A DNA stretch of 64,000 nt from SZUA-547 sp963669265 (GCA_963669265.1 OY769916.1:372001-436000), one strand, 5' to 3'; positions 16,796-29,398 are shown, counted from the first letter of the stretch. Notes: generated by a model from the sequence alone, not told the origin. Program-made: numbers and translations.

Positions 16796-19183
16796 CTACT
16801 CTGCCGCCGCGGCGGGTTGCGCCGCCTGAATCGCCTTCCACACCCGGCTGGGCGTGAGCGGCATATCGATTTCATGAACACCCAAGGGCGCGAGCGCGTC
16901 CAGCACCGCATTCACAACGGCAGGCGGCGCGCCGATCGCCCCCGCCTCTCCGCATCCTTTCACCCCAAGCGGGTTATGGGTGCAGACGGTGAACACCGAA
17001 TGATCCACAACGAAATTCGGTAAATCATCCGCGCGCGGCAACGCGTAATCCATATAGGATGCGCTGAGCAACTGGCCGGACGCATCGTAGACCGTATTTT
17101 CCAGCACCGCCTGGCCGACGCCCTGCGCGACGCCGCCATGCTGCTGACCGGCGACGATCATCGGATTGATCACGACGCCGAAATCATCCGCCGCGGCGAA
17201 GGAAAGCACTTCGACCTTGCCGGTGTCCGGATCCACCTCCACCTCACAGCCATAGGCGCCAGCGGGATAGACGAAGTTGACCGGATCGAAGAAGGCAGTC
17301 TCTTCCAGTCCCGGCTCCAGCGTGTCCGAGGGATAGTTGTGCGGAACATAGGCCGCCAAGGCCACATCGCCCCAGGCCACCGACTTATCCGTGCCAGCGA
17401 CGGTGAACTTGCCGTCCGCCAACTCGACATCCGCTTCCGAGGCTTCGACAAGATGCGCAGCGAATTTCTTGGCTTTGGCGATGATCTTGTCGGTCGCACT
17501 CGCGATCGCTGCGCCGCCAACCGCGCCAGAGCGAGAGCCATAAGTGCCCATTCCAAAGGGAACCTTGCTGGTGTCGCCATGCACGATTTCTATCGTATCG
17601 GCGTCGATACCCAGTTTGTCCGCAACGATCTGGGCGAAGGCTGTCTCGTGGCCCTGACCATGGGCGTGGGTGCCGGTGAACACCGAGATGCCGCCGGTGG
17701 GATTGACCCGCACGGTTGCGCTCTCATAGAGCCCGGCGCGGGCCCCCAATGCGCCGATCAGTTGCGACGGCGCAAGACCAGAGCACTCCACCCAGGTCGC
17801 GCATCCGAAGCCGCGCAGCTTGCCATTCGCTGAAGACTCCGCCTTACGCGCGGCGAGCCCCGCATAGTTCGAGATCTCCATCATCTTGTCGAGCGTGGCG
17901 TGGTAGTTGCCGGAGTCGTACTCCACCGCCAGCGGCGTCTGATACGGGAATTCACCGGGCTTCACGAAATTCTGCCGGCGGATTTCGATGGGATCGATAT
18001 TCATCTCCATCGCCGCTTTGTCGACCAACCGCTCCAGTTGATAGGTGCACTCGGGCCGCCCAGCCCCACGATAGGCGTCGACCGGCACCGTGTTGGTGAA
18101 GACGGCCTTCACATTCACATAAGCCAGCGGCGTCCGGTACGGGCCGCCCGCGGCGGGACCATGCAGATAGGTCGGCGTCACCGTTGCGAACAACCTGAGA
18201 TACGCGCCCATATTGGCGTAGGTCTCGGTCCGGAACGCCAGGAACATCCCCTTCTCGTCCAGCGCCATTTCGATCGTGGTGACGTGATCACGGCCTTGCG
18301 CGTCCGTGACGAACGCCTCGGTCCGAGTCGAGGTCCATTTGACCGGTCGGCCCAGCACCTTGGCGGCGCGTGTGACGAAGGCTTCCTCGCCATAATGGTA
18401 GATCTTGGACCCGAACGCGCCGCCGACATCCGGCGCGACCACCCGAAGCTTTGTCTCTGGGATGTTGAGCACGAAAGCGCCCATCAACAGGCGAATGACA
18501 TGCGGGTTCTGGCTGGTGGTGAAAAGCGTGTACTCGTCGGTGCCGGTGTCATACTCGGCGACCGCGCAGCGCGGCTCCATCGGATTCGCCACACAGCGGT
18601 TATTCACAAGCTCCAGCGTGGTGACATGATGCGCCGTCTCGAACGCAGCGTCCACGGCGGCCTTATTGTCCTCAAGAAAACCCCAGTCAAAACAGAGATT
18701 TGAGATCAGTTCCTCATGCACCTTTTGCGCTCCGTCCTCGAGCGCTTCCTTCATGTCCGTCACGGCGGGCAGTTCGTCGATCTCGACCTCGATCGCCTCA
18801 GACGCGTCGCGCGCCTGCTCCAGCGTCTCAGCGACGACCACGGCGAGGCCCTCGCCGACATGGCGTACGAAACCTTCGGCGAGGATCGGATGCTTTGGCT
18901 CTTGCTGGGCGGAGCCGTCGCGGCTCGTCACCTGCCATGCGGTCGGCAAGCCGCCCGCATCGGCGAAATCCTCGGCCGTGAAAACCTTTAGTACGCCGGG
19001 CATGCCCTCGGCCGCGCTGACGTCAAGCTTTGTGATCCGCCCATACGCCACATCGGAGCGTAGAAAATGCGCATACGCCTGACCCGGACGGTTGATGTCG
19101 TCGGTGTACCGGCCCACGCCCGTCAGGAACCGCTGATCCTCGCGGCGCTTCATGCTGCCGCCAATTCCATCATGCTTTGTCAT
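16796..19183 (-). CDS. coxL: CoxL-type molybdopterin subunit, form II (xanthine dehydrogenase family)
   Basis: A 795-residue catalytic subunit. Two in-frame ATGs compete; the second, at 19183, stands 6 bases after GGGAGG and is preferred, while 19189 abuts the Shine-Dalgarno. The active-site loop reads AYRGAGR (about residues 370-376), not the AYRCSFR that carries the Mo-Cu cysteine of true form I CO dehydrogenases. VKGCGEAGAIGAPP near the C-terminus holds the catalytic Glu. Form II enzymes are widespread in alphaproteobacteria; CO oxidation is doubtful and an organic substrate is more likely. It forms a heterotrimer with the adjacent small and medium subunits. Confidence 0.92.
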   Translation of the reverse strand: MTKHDGIGGSMKRREDQRFLTGVGRYTDDINRPGQAYAHFLRSDVAYGRITKLDVSAAEGMPGVLKVFTAEDFADAGGLPTAWQVTSRDGSAQQEPKHPILAEGFVRHVGEGLAVVVAETLEQARDASEAIEVEIDELPAVTDMKEALEDGAQKVHEELISNLCFDWGFLEDNKAAVDAAFETAHHVTTLELVNNRCVANPMEPRCAVAEYDTGTDEYTLFTTSQNPHVIRLLMGAFVLNIPETKLRVVAPDVGGAFGSKIYHYGEEAFVTRAAKVLGRPVKWTSTRTEAFVTDAQGRDHVTTIEMALDEKGMFLAFRTETYANMGAYLRLFATVTPTYLHGPAAGGPYRTPLAYVNVKAVFTNTVPVDAYRGAGRPECTYQLERLVDKAAMEMNIDPIEIRRQNFVKPGEFPYQTPLAVEYDSGNYHATLDKMMEISNYAGLAARKAESSANGKLRGFGCATWVECSGLAPSQLIGALGARAGLYESATVRVNPTGGISVFTGTHAHGQGHETAFAQIVADKLGIDADTIEIVHGDTSKVPFGMGTYGSRSGAVGGAAIASATDKIIAKAKKFAAHLVEASEADVELADGKFTVAGTDKSVAWGDVALAAYVPHNYPSDTLEPGLEETAFFDPVNFVYPAGAYGCEVEVDPDTGKVEVLSFAAADDFGVVINPMIVAGQQHGGVAQGVGQAVLENTVYDASGQLLSASYMDYALPRADDLPNFVVDHSVFTVCTHNPLGVKGCGEAGAIGAPPAVVNAVLDALAPLGVHEIDMPLTPSRVWKAIQAAQPAAAAE

Positions 19184-19218
19184 AGTCATCCTCCCTTTGG
19201 TTGGCTGGCTCTGTCGGC

Positions 19219-19710
<492 letters not shown>

Positions 19711-19764
19711 TCTCTCCCGGTTGGTTTCGCAGCGCGCTTGTTTTTCTTTTAAACGCGTTCTGCG

Positions 19765-20301
19765 TCAGCCCAATATGCGCTTGATCAGGCCTTTCTTCTT
19801 CTCCTCGCCGTCGGCGTCTTCTTCGGAACCTGGGGCGGAGGCTGAATCGTCTTCCGGCTCAACGCCTTCGACCTTATTTTTGAACGCGACGAAAAACTCG
19901 CCCGCCAGTTTCTTGGAGACGCCGTCCACCAGACGAGCGCCAAGCTGGGCGAGCTTGCCGCCGACTTTCGCGGTGACCTCATATGTCAGTTCTGTGCCGT
20001 CCTCGGCTTCCGTCAGGGCGACCCGCGCCGATCCTTTGGCGAACCCGGCGGCGCCGCCCTTCCCTTCCCCCGACAAAAGATAGCTCTCCGGCGCGACCAT
20101 GTCCGAAAGCTGGACCTCGCCCTTGAAGGTGGCTTTGACCGGTCCGACCTTGGCTTTCACGACAGCGTTGAATTCTGTGTCGGATGTTTTCTCAAGGCTC
20201 TGACAACCGGGGATGCTCGCCGCCAGTACTTCCGGATCGTTGAGCGCGTTCCACACCTCCTCCCGAGAGGCGTTGATCACCTGCGAACCGTTCAATTCCA
20301 T
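19765..20301 (-). CDS. coxG: CoxG-like SRPBCC protein
   Basis: A 178-residue protein of the CoxG branch of the START/SRPBCC fold: MELNGSQVINASREEVWNAL, DPEVLAASIPGCQSLEK, then a lipid- or ligand-cavity strand set. The C-terminus is an acidic linker (PEDDSASAPGSEEDADGEE) ending in a basic tail KKKGLIKRILG. CoxG is thought to help recruit or assemble CO-dehydrogenase-like enzymes, often at the membrane, and the basic tail would suit that. It is the first gene of the leftward cluster. Confidence 0.88.
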   Translation of the reverse strand: MELNGSQVINASREEVWNALNDPEVLAASIPGCQSLEKTSDTEFNAVVKAKVGPVKATFKGEVQLSDMVAPESYLLSGEGKGGAAGFAKGSARVALTEAEDGTELTYEVTAKVGGKLAQLGARLVDGVSKKLAGEFFVAFKNKVEGVEPEDDSASAPGSEEDADGEEKKKGLIKRILG

Positions 20302-20458
20302 GTTTTATGCATCCTGTCATCGCCTTGGTGGATCACGTAAATCCGCTGGAATGAAATTGATCGTAGACGCGCCGGCATTCGGCGCCAAGCATTCATCCCT
20401 GAATGTTCCACAGACCGGGTCGCCGCCCAAATAACAGTACGGTTATCAGCGCGCCGCA

Positions 20459-21088
20459 TCAGGGCAACGGCAACGGATCGGAGCCGCTGGGCTGCCGATA
20501 CCCGCGCTGAAACGCAGGGCGCGCGGCCAGCGCAACATACCAGCGCTTCACATTGGGAAAGGCGTTCAGATCGATCATGTGCCGCTCATAGCGGCTGACC
20601 CACGGCCAGATCGCGAAATCGACGACCGACAAAGCCTCCCCCACGACGTAGTCGCGCCCCTCAAGCCGCTTATCGAGCACGCCATAGAGCCGTGCGGCCT
20701 CTTTCTCGTAGCGCTCCTGCGCGTAAGGCGACTTGCCAGGATTGTAGTAGCTGAAGTGATGCGCCTGCCCGAGCATTGGACCCGGCCCGCCCATCTGCCA
20801 CATCAACCACTGCATCGCCTGCCACTTCTGATCGCCTTCCGGCATGAAACGCCCGGTCTTCTCTGCGAGGTAAAGCAGGATCGCGCCAGACTCGAACAGG
20901 GACATCCCGATTTCGTCGTCCACGATTGCGGGGATGCGATTGTTGGGGCTGATCGCCAGAAATTCGGGCTCGTGCTGTTCGCCTTTGCCGATATCGACGG
21001 CGTGAACCTCATATGGAACGCCCAGCTCTTCGAGCATGATGGAGACCTTGCGCCCATTCGGCGTATCCCAGGTGTAGAGATGAATCAT
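20459..21088 (-). CDS. glutathione S-transferase, YfcG/Nu-class like (second copy)
   Basis: A 209-residue GST related to the one at 6221-6898. The start at 21088 gives MIHLYTWDTPNGRKVSIMLE; an upstream in-frame start would add 16 unrelated residues. The N-terminal domain has ISPNNRIPAIVDDE with the cis-Pro and SLFESGAILLYLAEKTG. The C-terminal domain has GEALSVVDFAIWPW. It is slightly shorter than its paralogue at the C-terminus. It lies 157 bp upstream of coxG on the same strand, so read-through is possible but not shown. Confidence 0.9.
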   Translation of the reverse strand: MIHLYTWDTPNGRKVSIMLEELGVPYEVHAVDIGKGEQHEPEFLAISPNNRIPAIVDDEIGMSLFESGAILLYLAEKTGRFMPEGDQKWQAMQWLMWQMGGPGPMLGQAHHFSYYNPGKSPYAQERYEKEAARLYGVLDKRLEGRDYVVGEALSVVDFAIWPWVSRYERHMIDLNAFPNVKRWYVALAARPAFQRGYRQPSGSDPLPLP

Positions 21089-21375
21089 GTCGCGAGGAGC
21101 CCTCAACCTATTCTGAACCAGTGAAATGGCGCGCAAACGGTCGGCGCGACCGCAGAAAAACGATAAGAAGAGAGTTTTAAGGAGAATACCGGAGATTTCC
21201 AGCAGATCTCTCCTCTTGCGAACCAGGGCGGGAGCCGTCGGGTCTTTGCCTGAATCCTCAATACTTACCCATCAACTATGTTGTTTTTTAACGATAAATA
21301 CGATTTTCCCGCGTGATATGGACGAGGATCTGCAGGTCTTGTATGAATCGAACCGCCCAAACACATCAGGACAAC

Positions 21376-22293
21376 ATGACTGACCAATTAAAACTCGCCC
21401 GAATTGACGATTTCGACAATGATTTCGCGGCGAGCCCGCCGGTTTTGCATTGCGAGTCGATCCGTGAACGCTGCGCTCAGCACAATTGGAAGACCGAAGC
21501 GCTGGCGCAGCCGGGCCTACGCTTGTTCATCTGGATTGAATCGGGCGGCGGCCGCGCGGTGATCAGCGGCGCGCGATACGCGCTCGCAGCCCCCACCGCG
21601 ATCCAGATCCCGCCGCACGCGGTGCACAGTTTCTCGTTTGAACCGGACACCGAGGGCTGGATCGTCACCGCGCCGGAAGAATACGTGGCGGCGTTGTTCG
21701 ACCAGCAGCCCCAGCTGGGCGCCGATCTCGCCGCCGCTTCGGTGTTTCGGCCTCACGCGCCAGAGACCGTGAGCGCGCTCTTCTCCAGCGTAGCGGCCGA
21801 GCATCAGACGCCGCGCAGCGCGCGCGGCTCCGTGATGGGCGCGTGGCTGACGCTGATCGCCTACGCATTCGCGCGCGCAGCCGAAGCGCGGCGTGATCAG
21901 GCCGAGGCCGGCGCCGATCGGCGTCTGACCCTGGTGCGACGTTTTCGCGAGCTTCTCGACGGTCTGGACGGCAAGAAAATGTCCCTCACCGATATCGCTG
22001 CGCAGCTCGGCGTGACGACCACGCATCTGACCCGCGTCTGCAGGGAAACAATCGGTCAGCCCGCCTCGGCGCTGATCGAGTCGCGCGTGATCGCCGCCTC
22101 CAAGCGGGATCTGGTGTTCACCCCGATGACCGTCGCAGAGGTCGGCTATCGTCTGGGCTTTGCGGACCCGGCGCATTTCTCCAAATTCTTTTCGCAGCGC
22201 ACGGGATCGACGCCGAGCGCCTTTCGCGACATGATGCGCCAGCGTCTGGAGGCGAGCACGCCCTCCGACGAGACGATCGCCAAGTCCGCGTAG
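21376..22293 (+). CDS. AraC-family transcriptional regulator
   Basis: A 305-residue regulator with an N-terminal cupin-like effector domain (IQIPPHAVHSFSFEPDTEG) and a C-terminal AraC double HTH (SLTDIAAQLGVTTTHLTRVC; TVAEVGYRLGFADPAHFSKF). The ATG at 21376 has AGGA 6 bases upstream; in-frame codons at 21313 and 21343 are alternatives. The arrangement resembles PobR-type regulators of aromatic hydroxylation (inference). The next gene, 53 bp on, is a flavin reductase, which is a natural partner of a two-component monooxygenase, but no monooxygenase is present here. Confidence 0.85.
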   Translation: MTDQLKLARIDDFDNDFAASPPVLHCESIRERCAQHNWKTEALAQPGLRLFIWIESGGGRAVISGARYALAAPTAIQIPPHAVHSFSFEPDTEGWIVTAPEEYVAALFDQQPQLGADLAAASVFRPHAPETVSALFSSVAAEHQTPRSARGSVMGAWLTLIAYAFARAAEARRDQAEAGADRRLTLVRRFRELLDGLDGKKMSLTDIAAQLGVTTTHLTRVCRETIGQPASALIESRVIAASKRDLVFTPMTVAEVGYRLGFADPAHFSKFFSQRTGSTPSAFRDMMRQRLEASTPSDETIAKSA

Positions 22294-22346
22294 CCGCGTC
22301 CGCTGAGATCGCGTCATCAGGAACCTGAAATTTGGAGAGCGCCACG

Positions 22347-22850
22347 ATGGACGGCGATGAAGCGGGCGGCGCTCTGGACACCCGCGCCTTTCGCGACGCT
22401 TTGGGGTGCTATGGAACAGGCGTCGCCATAGCGACCACCAAATCCGCCGCTGGCGAGCCCGTCGGGCTGACGATCAATTCGTTCTCCTCGGTCTCTCTCG
22501 ACCCGCCTCTGGTGCTGTGGAGCATCGATCTGGGTTCAGGAAGCTTGGCGGCGTTTCGGGAAAGCTCTTCTTTCGCAATCAATATCTTGTCGGATGGTCA
22601 GGCCGACATCGCCCGGCTGTTTGCGCAACCCGGCGTCTGCCGGTTCAGCACGACGCCCCACACGACCACCGCGCTCGGCCTGCCGCTGATCGACGACGCT
22701 CTTGCGACCTTTGAGTGCTCGGTCGAAGCGCGCCATCCCGGCGGGGACCACGAGATCGTCGTGGGACGGGTCTTGCGCATCACTCACGCCATGCTGGTCA
22801 AGCCGCTTCTTTTCTGGCGCGGACGTTTCCGGGGCCTGAGCGAGGCGTAA
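22347..22850 (+). CDS. flavin reductase-like protein
   Basis: A 167-residue flavin reductase of the HpaC-like split-barrel fold. The ATG at 22347 follows GGAGAG and replaces a TTG at 22332. Typical segments are RDALGCYGTGVAIATTKSA, GLTINSFSSVSLDPPLVLWS and SSFAINILSDGQ, which line the FMN site. Such proteins supply reduced FMN or FAD to a separate monooxygenase or act as general NAD(P)H:flavin reductases. It forms a likely two-gene unit with the AraC regulator. Confidence 0.88.
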   Translation: MDGDEAGGALDTRAFRDALGCYGTGVAIATTKSAAGEPVGLTINSFSSVSLDPPLVLWSIDLGSGSLAAFRESSSFAINILSDGQADIARLFAQPGVCRFSTTPHTTTALGLPLIDDALATFECSVEARHPGGDHEIVVGRVLRITHAMLVKPLLFWRGRFRGLSEA

Positions 22851-22903
22851 ACATTGGATTTTGCATAGTTCGCAGCCGTGATAATATTTGCCATGGCTTT
22901 GGC

Positions 22904-22916
22904 TTGCTGCGGTGCA
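22904..22916 (+). promoter_or_regulatory. TGC-rich 13-mer shared with the hemA upstream region
   Basis: TTGCTGCGGTGCA, identical to bases 11983-11995. A 13-base exact match between two promoter regions is unlikely by chance. The TGC-rich form recalls sites of the alphaproteobacterial PHB/carbon regulator PhaR, which is only an inference. Confidence 0.4.
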
Positions 22917-23065
22917 CAACTACAATAATTCGCGTGTCTTTTTGAAAAGTTCTGTCCGTTGTATTTTGTTGAATTTGCGCCGAAACAGGCCATAGTTGGC
23001 GGCGATCCACAGCGTTAGCGAGTGATCGCGAAACGCCAAATAATTGCTTACGGTTTGTCAGAGAG

Positions 23066-23084
23066 TTTCACTGCAATTGTGAAA
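23066..23084. promoter_or_regulatory. inverted repeat upstream of aceE
   Basis: TTTCAC (23066-23071), 7-base spacer, GTGAAA (23079-23084). Candidate operator; binder unknown. Confidence 0.4.
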
Positions 23085-23110
23085 TCTAGGACGCCTTTGC
23101 GAGTCAAAAA

Positions 23111-23126
23111 CTGAGACCTGTCTCAG
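23111..23126. promoter_or_regulatory. 16-bp perfect palindrome upstream of aceE
   Basis: CTGAGAC-CT-GTCTCAG, two 7-bp arms with a 2-base centre, about 210 bp before the aceE start. Candidate operator for a dimeric regulator. Confidence 0.5.
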
Positions 23127-23333
23127 AGAGGGGGAAATCTAAGCCACGCTGATACTCGCCTTCCTATAGATTTCTGCACGCTTCAGGGCCCCCGAAAACA
23201 CGCGCCATTGCGCGCCGACAGCCCAGCGACAGACAGGTCGGCGACTAGTCCACAATCCAAACAAGATGAAGGCGGCCCGCAATGCGGGCCCCGCCTCGCC
23301 ACGAAACTAATAGATGAGACGACGGAGGAGCAT

Positions 23334-25997
<2,664 letters not shown>

Positions 25998-26027
25998 TCG
26001 GCGCAACGACAAGATAGGGATAGGAAT

Positions 26028-27332
26028 ATGTCGACGATCGAAGTGAATGTGCCGGATATCGGCGATTTTGATAGCGTACCTGTCATCACGGTGTTCGTGT
26101 CCGCCGGCGACGAAGTGGCCGAGGACGACGCTCTGATCGAGCTGGAGTCGGATAAGGCGACGATGGAGGTTCCCTCGCCGTCCGCCGGCAAGATTGTTTC
26201 AATGGCGGTCAAGGAAGGCGACAGCGTCTCCGAAGGCTCGCTGATCCTGACGTTAGAGGTCGGAGAGGTCTCTGCGCCGGTCGACGCGCCGCATCCGGGC
26301 GGCGTGCAGGAGCCCGAAAGCTCTTCGCCGCCGGTCGCGCCTGCGCCCGCCCCTGCCCCCGCGCCTTCGGGCGAGAAAACGGGTGGCGTTCTGGCCCCGG
26401 TCGACGAAGGGGGCTTTTCCAAGGCCCACGCCTCCCCCTCCGTGCGCGCATTCGCGCGTCAGCTGGGCGTCGATCTCGCAACAATAACCGGCAGCGGTCG
26501 CAAAGGCCGCATCCTGCGCGAAGACATCACCGCTTCGTTCAAGACCACCGCGGCGCCCGCCGCCGCCGCCGCCGCACCTGAGGGCGGAATGGGCATCCCG
26601 CCGATTCCGGCCGTCGACTTCTCCAAGTTCGGCCCGGTCGAAGATGTGGACATGCCGCGGATCAAGAAGATCTCTGGCCCGGCCCTGCATCGCGCCTGGC
26701 TGAACATCCCGCATGTGACCGTCGACGAAGACGCCGACATCACAGAGTTGGACGCGTATCGGAGAGAGCTGGACGCCAAGGCCAAAGAGGAAGGCTATCG
26801 GGTGACGCTGCTGAGCTTCGTCATCAAGGCCTCCGTCTCGGCGCTGAAGGATCATTGGGAGGTCAACTCCTCGATCCATCCGGATGGCGACAAGCTGATC
26901 AAGAAGAACTTTTACAATATCGGCTTCGCGGCGGACACGCCGCAGGGCCTTATGGTTCCGGTGATCAAGGACGCGGACCGCAAGGGCATCGTCGAGATCT
27001 CGAAGGAACTGGGCGATCTTTCCGCCAAGGCGCGTGAGGGCGCGTTGAAAGGCCCGGACATGCAGGGCGCGACGTTCACGATCTCCTCGCTCGGCGGCAT
27101 TGGCGGCACCGGCTTCACGCCGATCGTCAACGCGCCGGAGGTGGCGATCCTGGGCCTGACCCGCGCCAAAATGCAGCCGGTCTGGAACAAGGCGAAGGAG
27201 GAGTTCGAGCCGCGTCTGATCCAGCCGCTGTCTCTGTCCTTCGATCACCGCGCCATCGACGGCGCGCTGGGCGCCCGTTTCAACGCCAGACTGTCCTATC
27301 TGCTCGGCGACGTGCGCCGGCTGATGCTGTAA
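26028..27332 (+). CDS. aceF: dihydrolipoyl acetyltransferase, PDH E2
   Basis: A 434-residue E2 with one lipoyl domain (residues 1-80, lipoyl Lys43 in ESDKATMEV), a Pro/Ala-rich linker, a peripheral-subunit-binding domain (about 133-167, ending GRKGRILREDI), a second Ala-rich linker, and the catalytic core ending in SFDHRAIDGALGARF (His407, Asp411). It moves the acetyl group from lipoate to CoA and forms the core of the complex. AceF partnered with AceE often has two or three lipoyl domains; here there is one, and the missing copies appear on the E3 gene. Confidence 0.95.
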   Translation: MSTIEVNVPDIGDFDSVPVITVFVSAGDEVAEDDALIELESDKATMEVPSPSAGKIVSMAVKEGDSVSEGSLILTLEVGEVSAPVDAPHPGGVQEPESSSPPVAPAPAPAPAPSGEKTGGVLAPVDEGGFSKAHASPSVRAFARQLGVDLATITGSGRKGRILREDITASFKTTAAPAAAAAAPEGGMGIPPIPAVDFSKFGPVEDVDMPRIKKISGPALHRAWLNIPHVTVDEDADITELDAYRRELDAKAKEEGYRVTLLSFVIKASVSALKDHWEVNSSIHPDGDKLIKKNFYNIGFAADTPQGLMVPVIKDADRKGIVEISKELGDLSAKAREGALKGPDMQGATFTISSLGGIGGTGFTPIVNAPEVAILGLTRAKMQPVWNKAKEEFEPRLIQPLSLSFDHRAIDGALGARFNARLSYLLGDVRRLML

Positions 27333-27345
27333 AGGGGCCGCGAAC

Positions 27346-29370
27346 ATGTCCACGATTGAAGTCACAGTTCCGGATATCGGCGATTTCACCGATGTCCCGG
27401 TCATCACAGTGTTCGTCGCGGTTGGCGACGTGGTCTCCGTCGAAGACGCCCTGATCGAGCTTGAATCAGACAAGGCGACGATGGAGGTGCCCTCGCCAGC
27501 CAACGGCAAGGTCGCCAGCATTGTGGTTAAAGAGGGGGACTCTGTCTCGCACGGCTCGCTGGTCCTGACGCTTGAAGGCGAAGTCCCTGCGCCACCGCCC
27601 AAACCGTCGGCGGGCAGCGAGATCGAGGTCAAGGTCCCGGATATCGGCGACTTCTCGAACGTGCCGGTCATCACCGTCTTCGTCAACGAAGGCGATGAGG
27701 TCGCGGAAGAGGACGCGCTGATCGAACTGGAGTCGGACAAGGCCACGATGGAGGTGCCTTCGCCCGCAAGCGGCAAAGTCGCCTCGATCAAGGTCAAGGA
27801 AGGCGACAAGGTCTCGGAAGGCGCAGTCGTTCTCACGCTGGTCGTCGCCGGCGGCGCGCCAGCGGCAGAAACGGCGCCAGCAACGGCTGCTGCCGCTCCT
27901 GCGGCTCCGGCTCCCGCGGCGGTGCCGGCTCCAGCCTCTAAGGCGACGACCAAAGGCGATCATCACGCCTCCGTCGTGGTGCTCGGCTCAGGGCCCGGCG
28001 GTTACACGGCGGCCTTCCGCGCGGCGGATCTGGGTCAGGACGTGATCCTGATCGAGCGCGACTCTTCACTCGGCGGTGTCTGTCTGAATGTCGGCTGTAT
28101 CCCCTCCAAAGCGCTTCTGCACGCGGCCAAGGTCATCACCGAGGCCGACGAGATGGGTCATTTCGGCGTGAAGTTCACCAAGCCGAAGGTTGATATCGAC
28201 GGGTTGCGTGGCTGGAAGGAAAGCGTCGTCAAAAAACTGACCGGCGGTCTGGGTGGTCTCGCCAAGGCGCGCAAGGTGAAGGTCGTAAACGGCTATGGCA
28301 GGTTCACCGGCCCGCATATGATCGAGGTGGACGACAACGGCAAGAAATCGACCGTTTCGTTCGACCAGTGCATCATCGCGGCGGGGTCTGAACCCGTTCA
28401 ACTGCCCTTCATCCCGCATGACGATCCGCGGGTGATCGACTCAACAGGCGCGCTGGAGTTGCAGGACATTCCGAAACGCCTGCTGGTTCTGGGCGGCGGC
28501 ATCATCGGGCTGGAGATGGGCTGCGTCTATGATGCGCTCGGCTCGAAAGTCACCGTCGTCGAGTTCATGGACCAGATTATTCCTGGCTGCGACAAGGACA
28601 TCGTCAAGCCGCTCCATAACCGCATCAAGGGCCGTTATGAGAACATCTTCACCAAGACGAAGGTGACGGCGGTCGAGGCTCAGAAGAAGGGCCTGAAGGT
28701 GACGATGGAAGGGCCGGACGGGCCGTTCAGCGACACGTTCGACAAAGTCCTCGTTTCGGTCGGCCGCCGTCCCAACGGCAAGTTGATCGATATCGAGGCG
28801 GCGGGCGTCGCCGGGAACAATCAGGGCTTTATCCCGGTCGACAACCAGCAGCGCACCAATGTCGGGCATATCTACGCCATCGGCGACGTCGTCGGACAGC
28901 CAATGCTCGCCCATAAGGCGGTGCATGAGGGCAAGGTCGCGGCGGAAGTCGCCGCCGGTCACAAGCGCGCCTTTGACGCCCGCGTGATCCCCTCGGTCGC
29001 CTACACCGATCCGGAGGTCGCCTGGGTTGGCCTGACCGAGGCCCAGGCCAAAGAGCAGAAGATCAAGTTCGGCAAAGGGGTCTTTCCCTGGGCCGCCTCT
29101 GGTCGCTCGCTCAGCCTTGGTCGCAGCGAGGGCATCACCAAGCTTCTGTTCGACGAAGAGGACGATCGCGTGATCGGCGCCGGCATTGTCGGCCCCAATG
29201 CGGGCGATCTTATCGCCGAAGTGGCGCTGGCCATCGAGATGGGCTGCGACGCCACCGATCTCGGCCACACGATCCACCCGCATCCGACCTTGTCTGAGAC
29301 GGTCAACTTCGCGGCGGAGATGTTCGAAGGGACGATCACCGACCTCATTCCGCCTAAGAAAAAGAAATAA
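27346..29370 (+). CDS. lpdA: dihydrolipoyl dehydrogenase with two N-terminal lipoyl domains
   Basis: A 674-residue E3, about 200 residues longer than the usual enzyme. Two lipoyl domains come first (residues 1-80 with Lys43; about 91-167 with Lys132), then an Ala/Pro linker (168-200), then a complete flavoprotein: FAD site GSGPGGYTAAFRA, redox pair CLNVGC (Cys246, Cys251), NAD site VLGGGIIGLEMG, and the C-terminal IHPHPTLSE base. It reoxidises dihydrolipoate with NAD+. E3 with one lipoyl domain is known in several bacteria; two is less usual. Both domains are nearly the same as the E2 lipoyl domain. Confidence 0.95.
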   Translation: MSTIEVTVPDIGDFTDVPVITVFVAVGDVVSVEDALIELESDKATMEVPSPANGKVASIVVKEGDSVSHGSLVLTLEGEVPAPPPKPSAGSEIEVKVPDIGDFSNVPVITVFVNEGDEVAEEDALIELESDKATMEVPSPASGKVASIKVKEGDKVSEGAVVLTLVVAGGAPAAETAPATAAAAPAAPAPAAVPAPASKATTKGDHHASVVVLGSGPGGYTAAFRAADLGQDVILIERDSSLGGVCLNVGCIPSKALLHAAKVITEADEMGHFGVKFTKPKVDIDGLRGWKESVVKKLTGGLGGLAKARKVKVVNGYGRFTGPHMIEVDDNGKKSTVSFDQCIIAAGSEPVQLPFIPHDDPRVIDSTGALELQDIPKRLLVLGGGIIGLEMGCVYDALGSKVTVVEFMDQIIPGCDKDIVKPLHNRIKGRYENIFTKTKVTAVEAQKKGLKVTMEGPDGPFSDTFDKVLVSVGRRPNGKLIDIEAAGVAGNNQGFIPVDNQQRTNVGHIYAIGDVVGQPMLAHKAVHEGKVAAEVAAGHKRAFDARVIPSVAYTDPEVAWVGLTEAQAKEQKIKFGKGVFPWAASGRSLSLGRSEGITKLLFDEEDDRVIGAGIVGPNAGDLIAEVALAIEMGCDATDLGHTIHPHPTLSETVNFAAEMFEGTITDLIPPKKKK

Positions 29371-29398
29371 CCGGCTGGGATTGAAACCCAATTACGAA

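Larger units (their letters stand above)
22851..23333. other. 483-bp regulatory region upstream of the PDH operon
   Basis: No gene is recognisable. The left part is AT-rich compared with its neighbours. It holds a TGC-rich 13-mer and two palindromes, listed separately, all suited to control of aceE. Confidence 0.5.

Noticed and set aside
15347..17023. A 558-codon rightward frame opposite the MBL and coxM genes
   Set aside because: High-GC shadow of two well-supported leftward genes; its translation is Arg/His-rich without family motifs.
26253..27953. A 566-codon leftward frame opposite aceF and lpdA
   Set aside because: Antisense shadow of the lipoyl and linker coding regions; repeated segments simply mirror the duplicated lipoyl domains.
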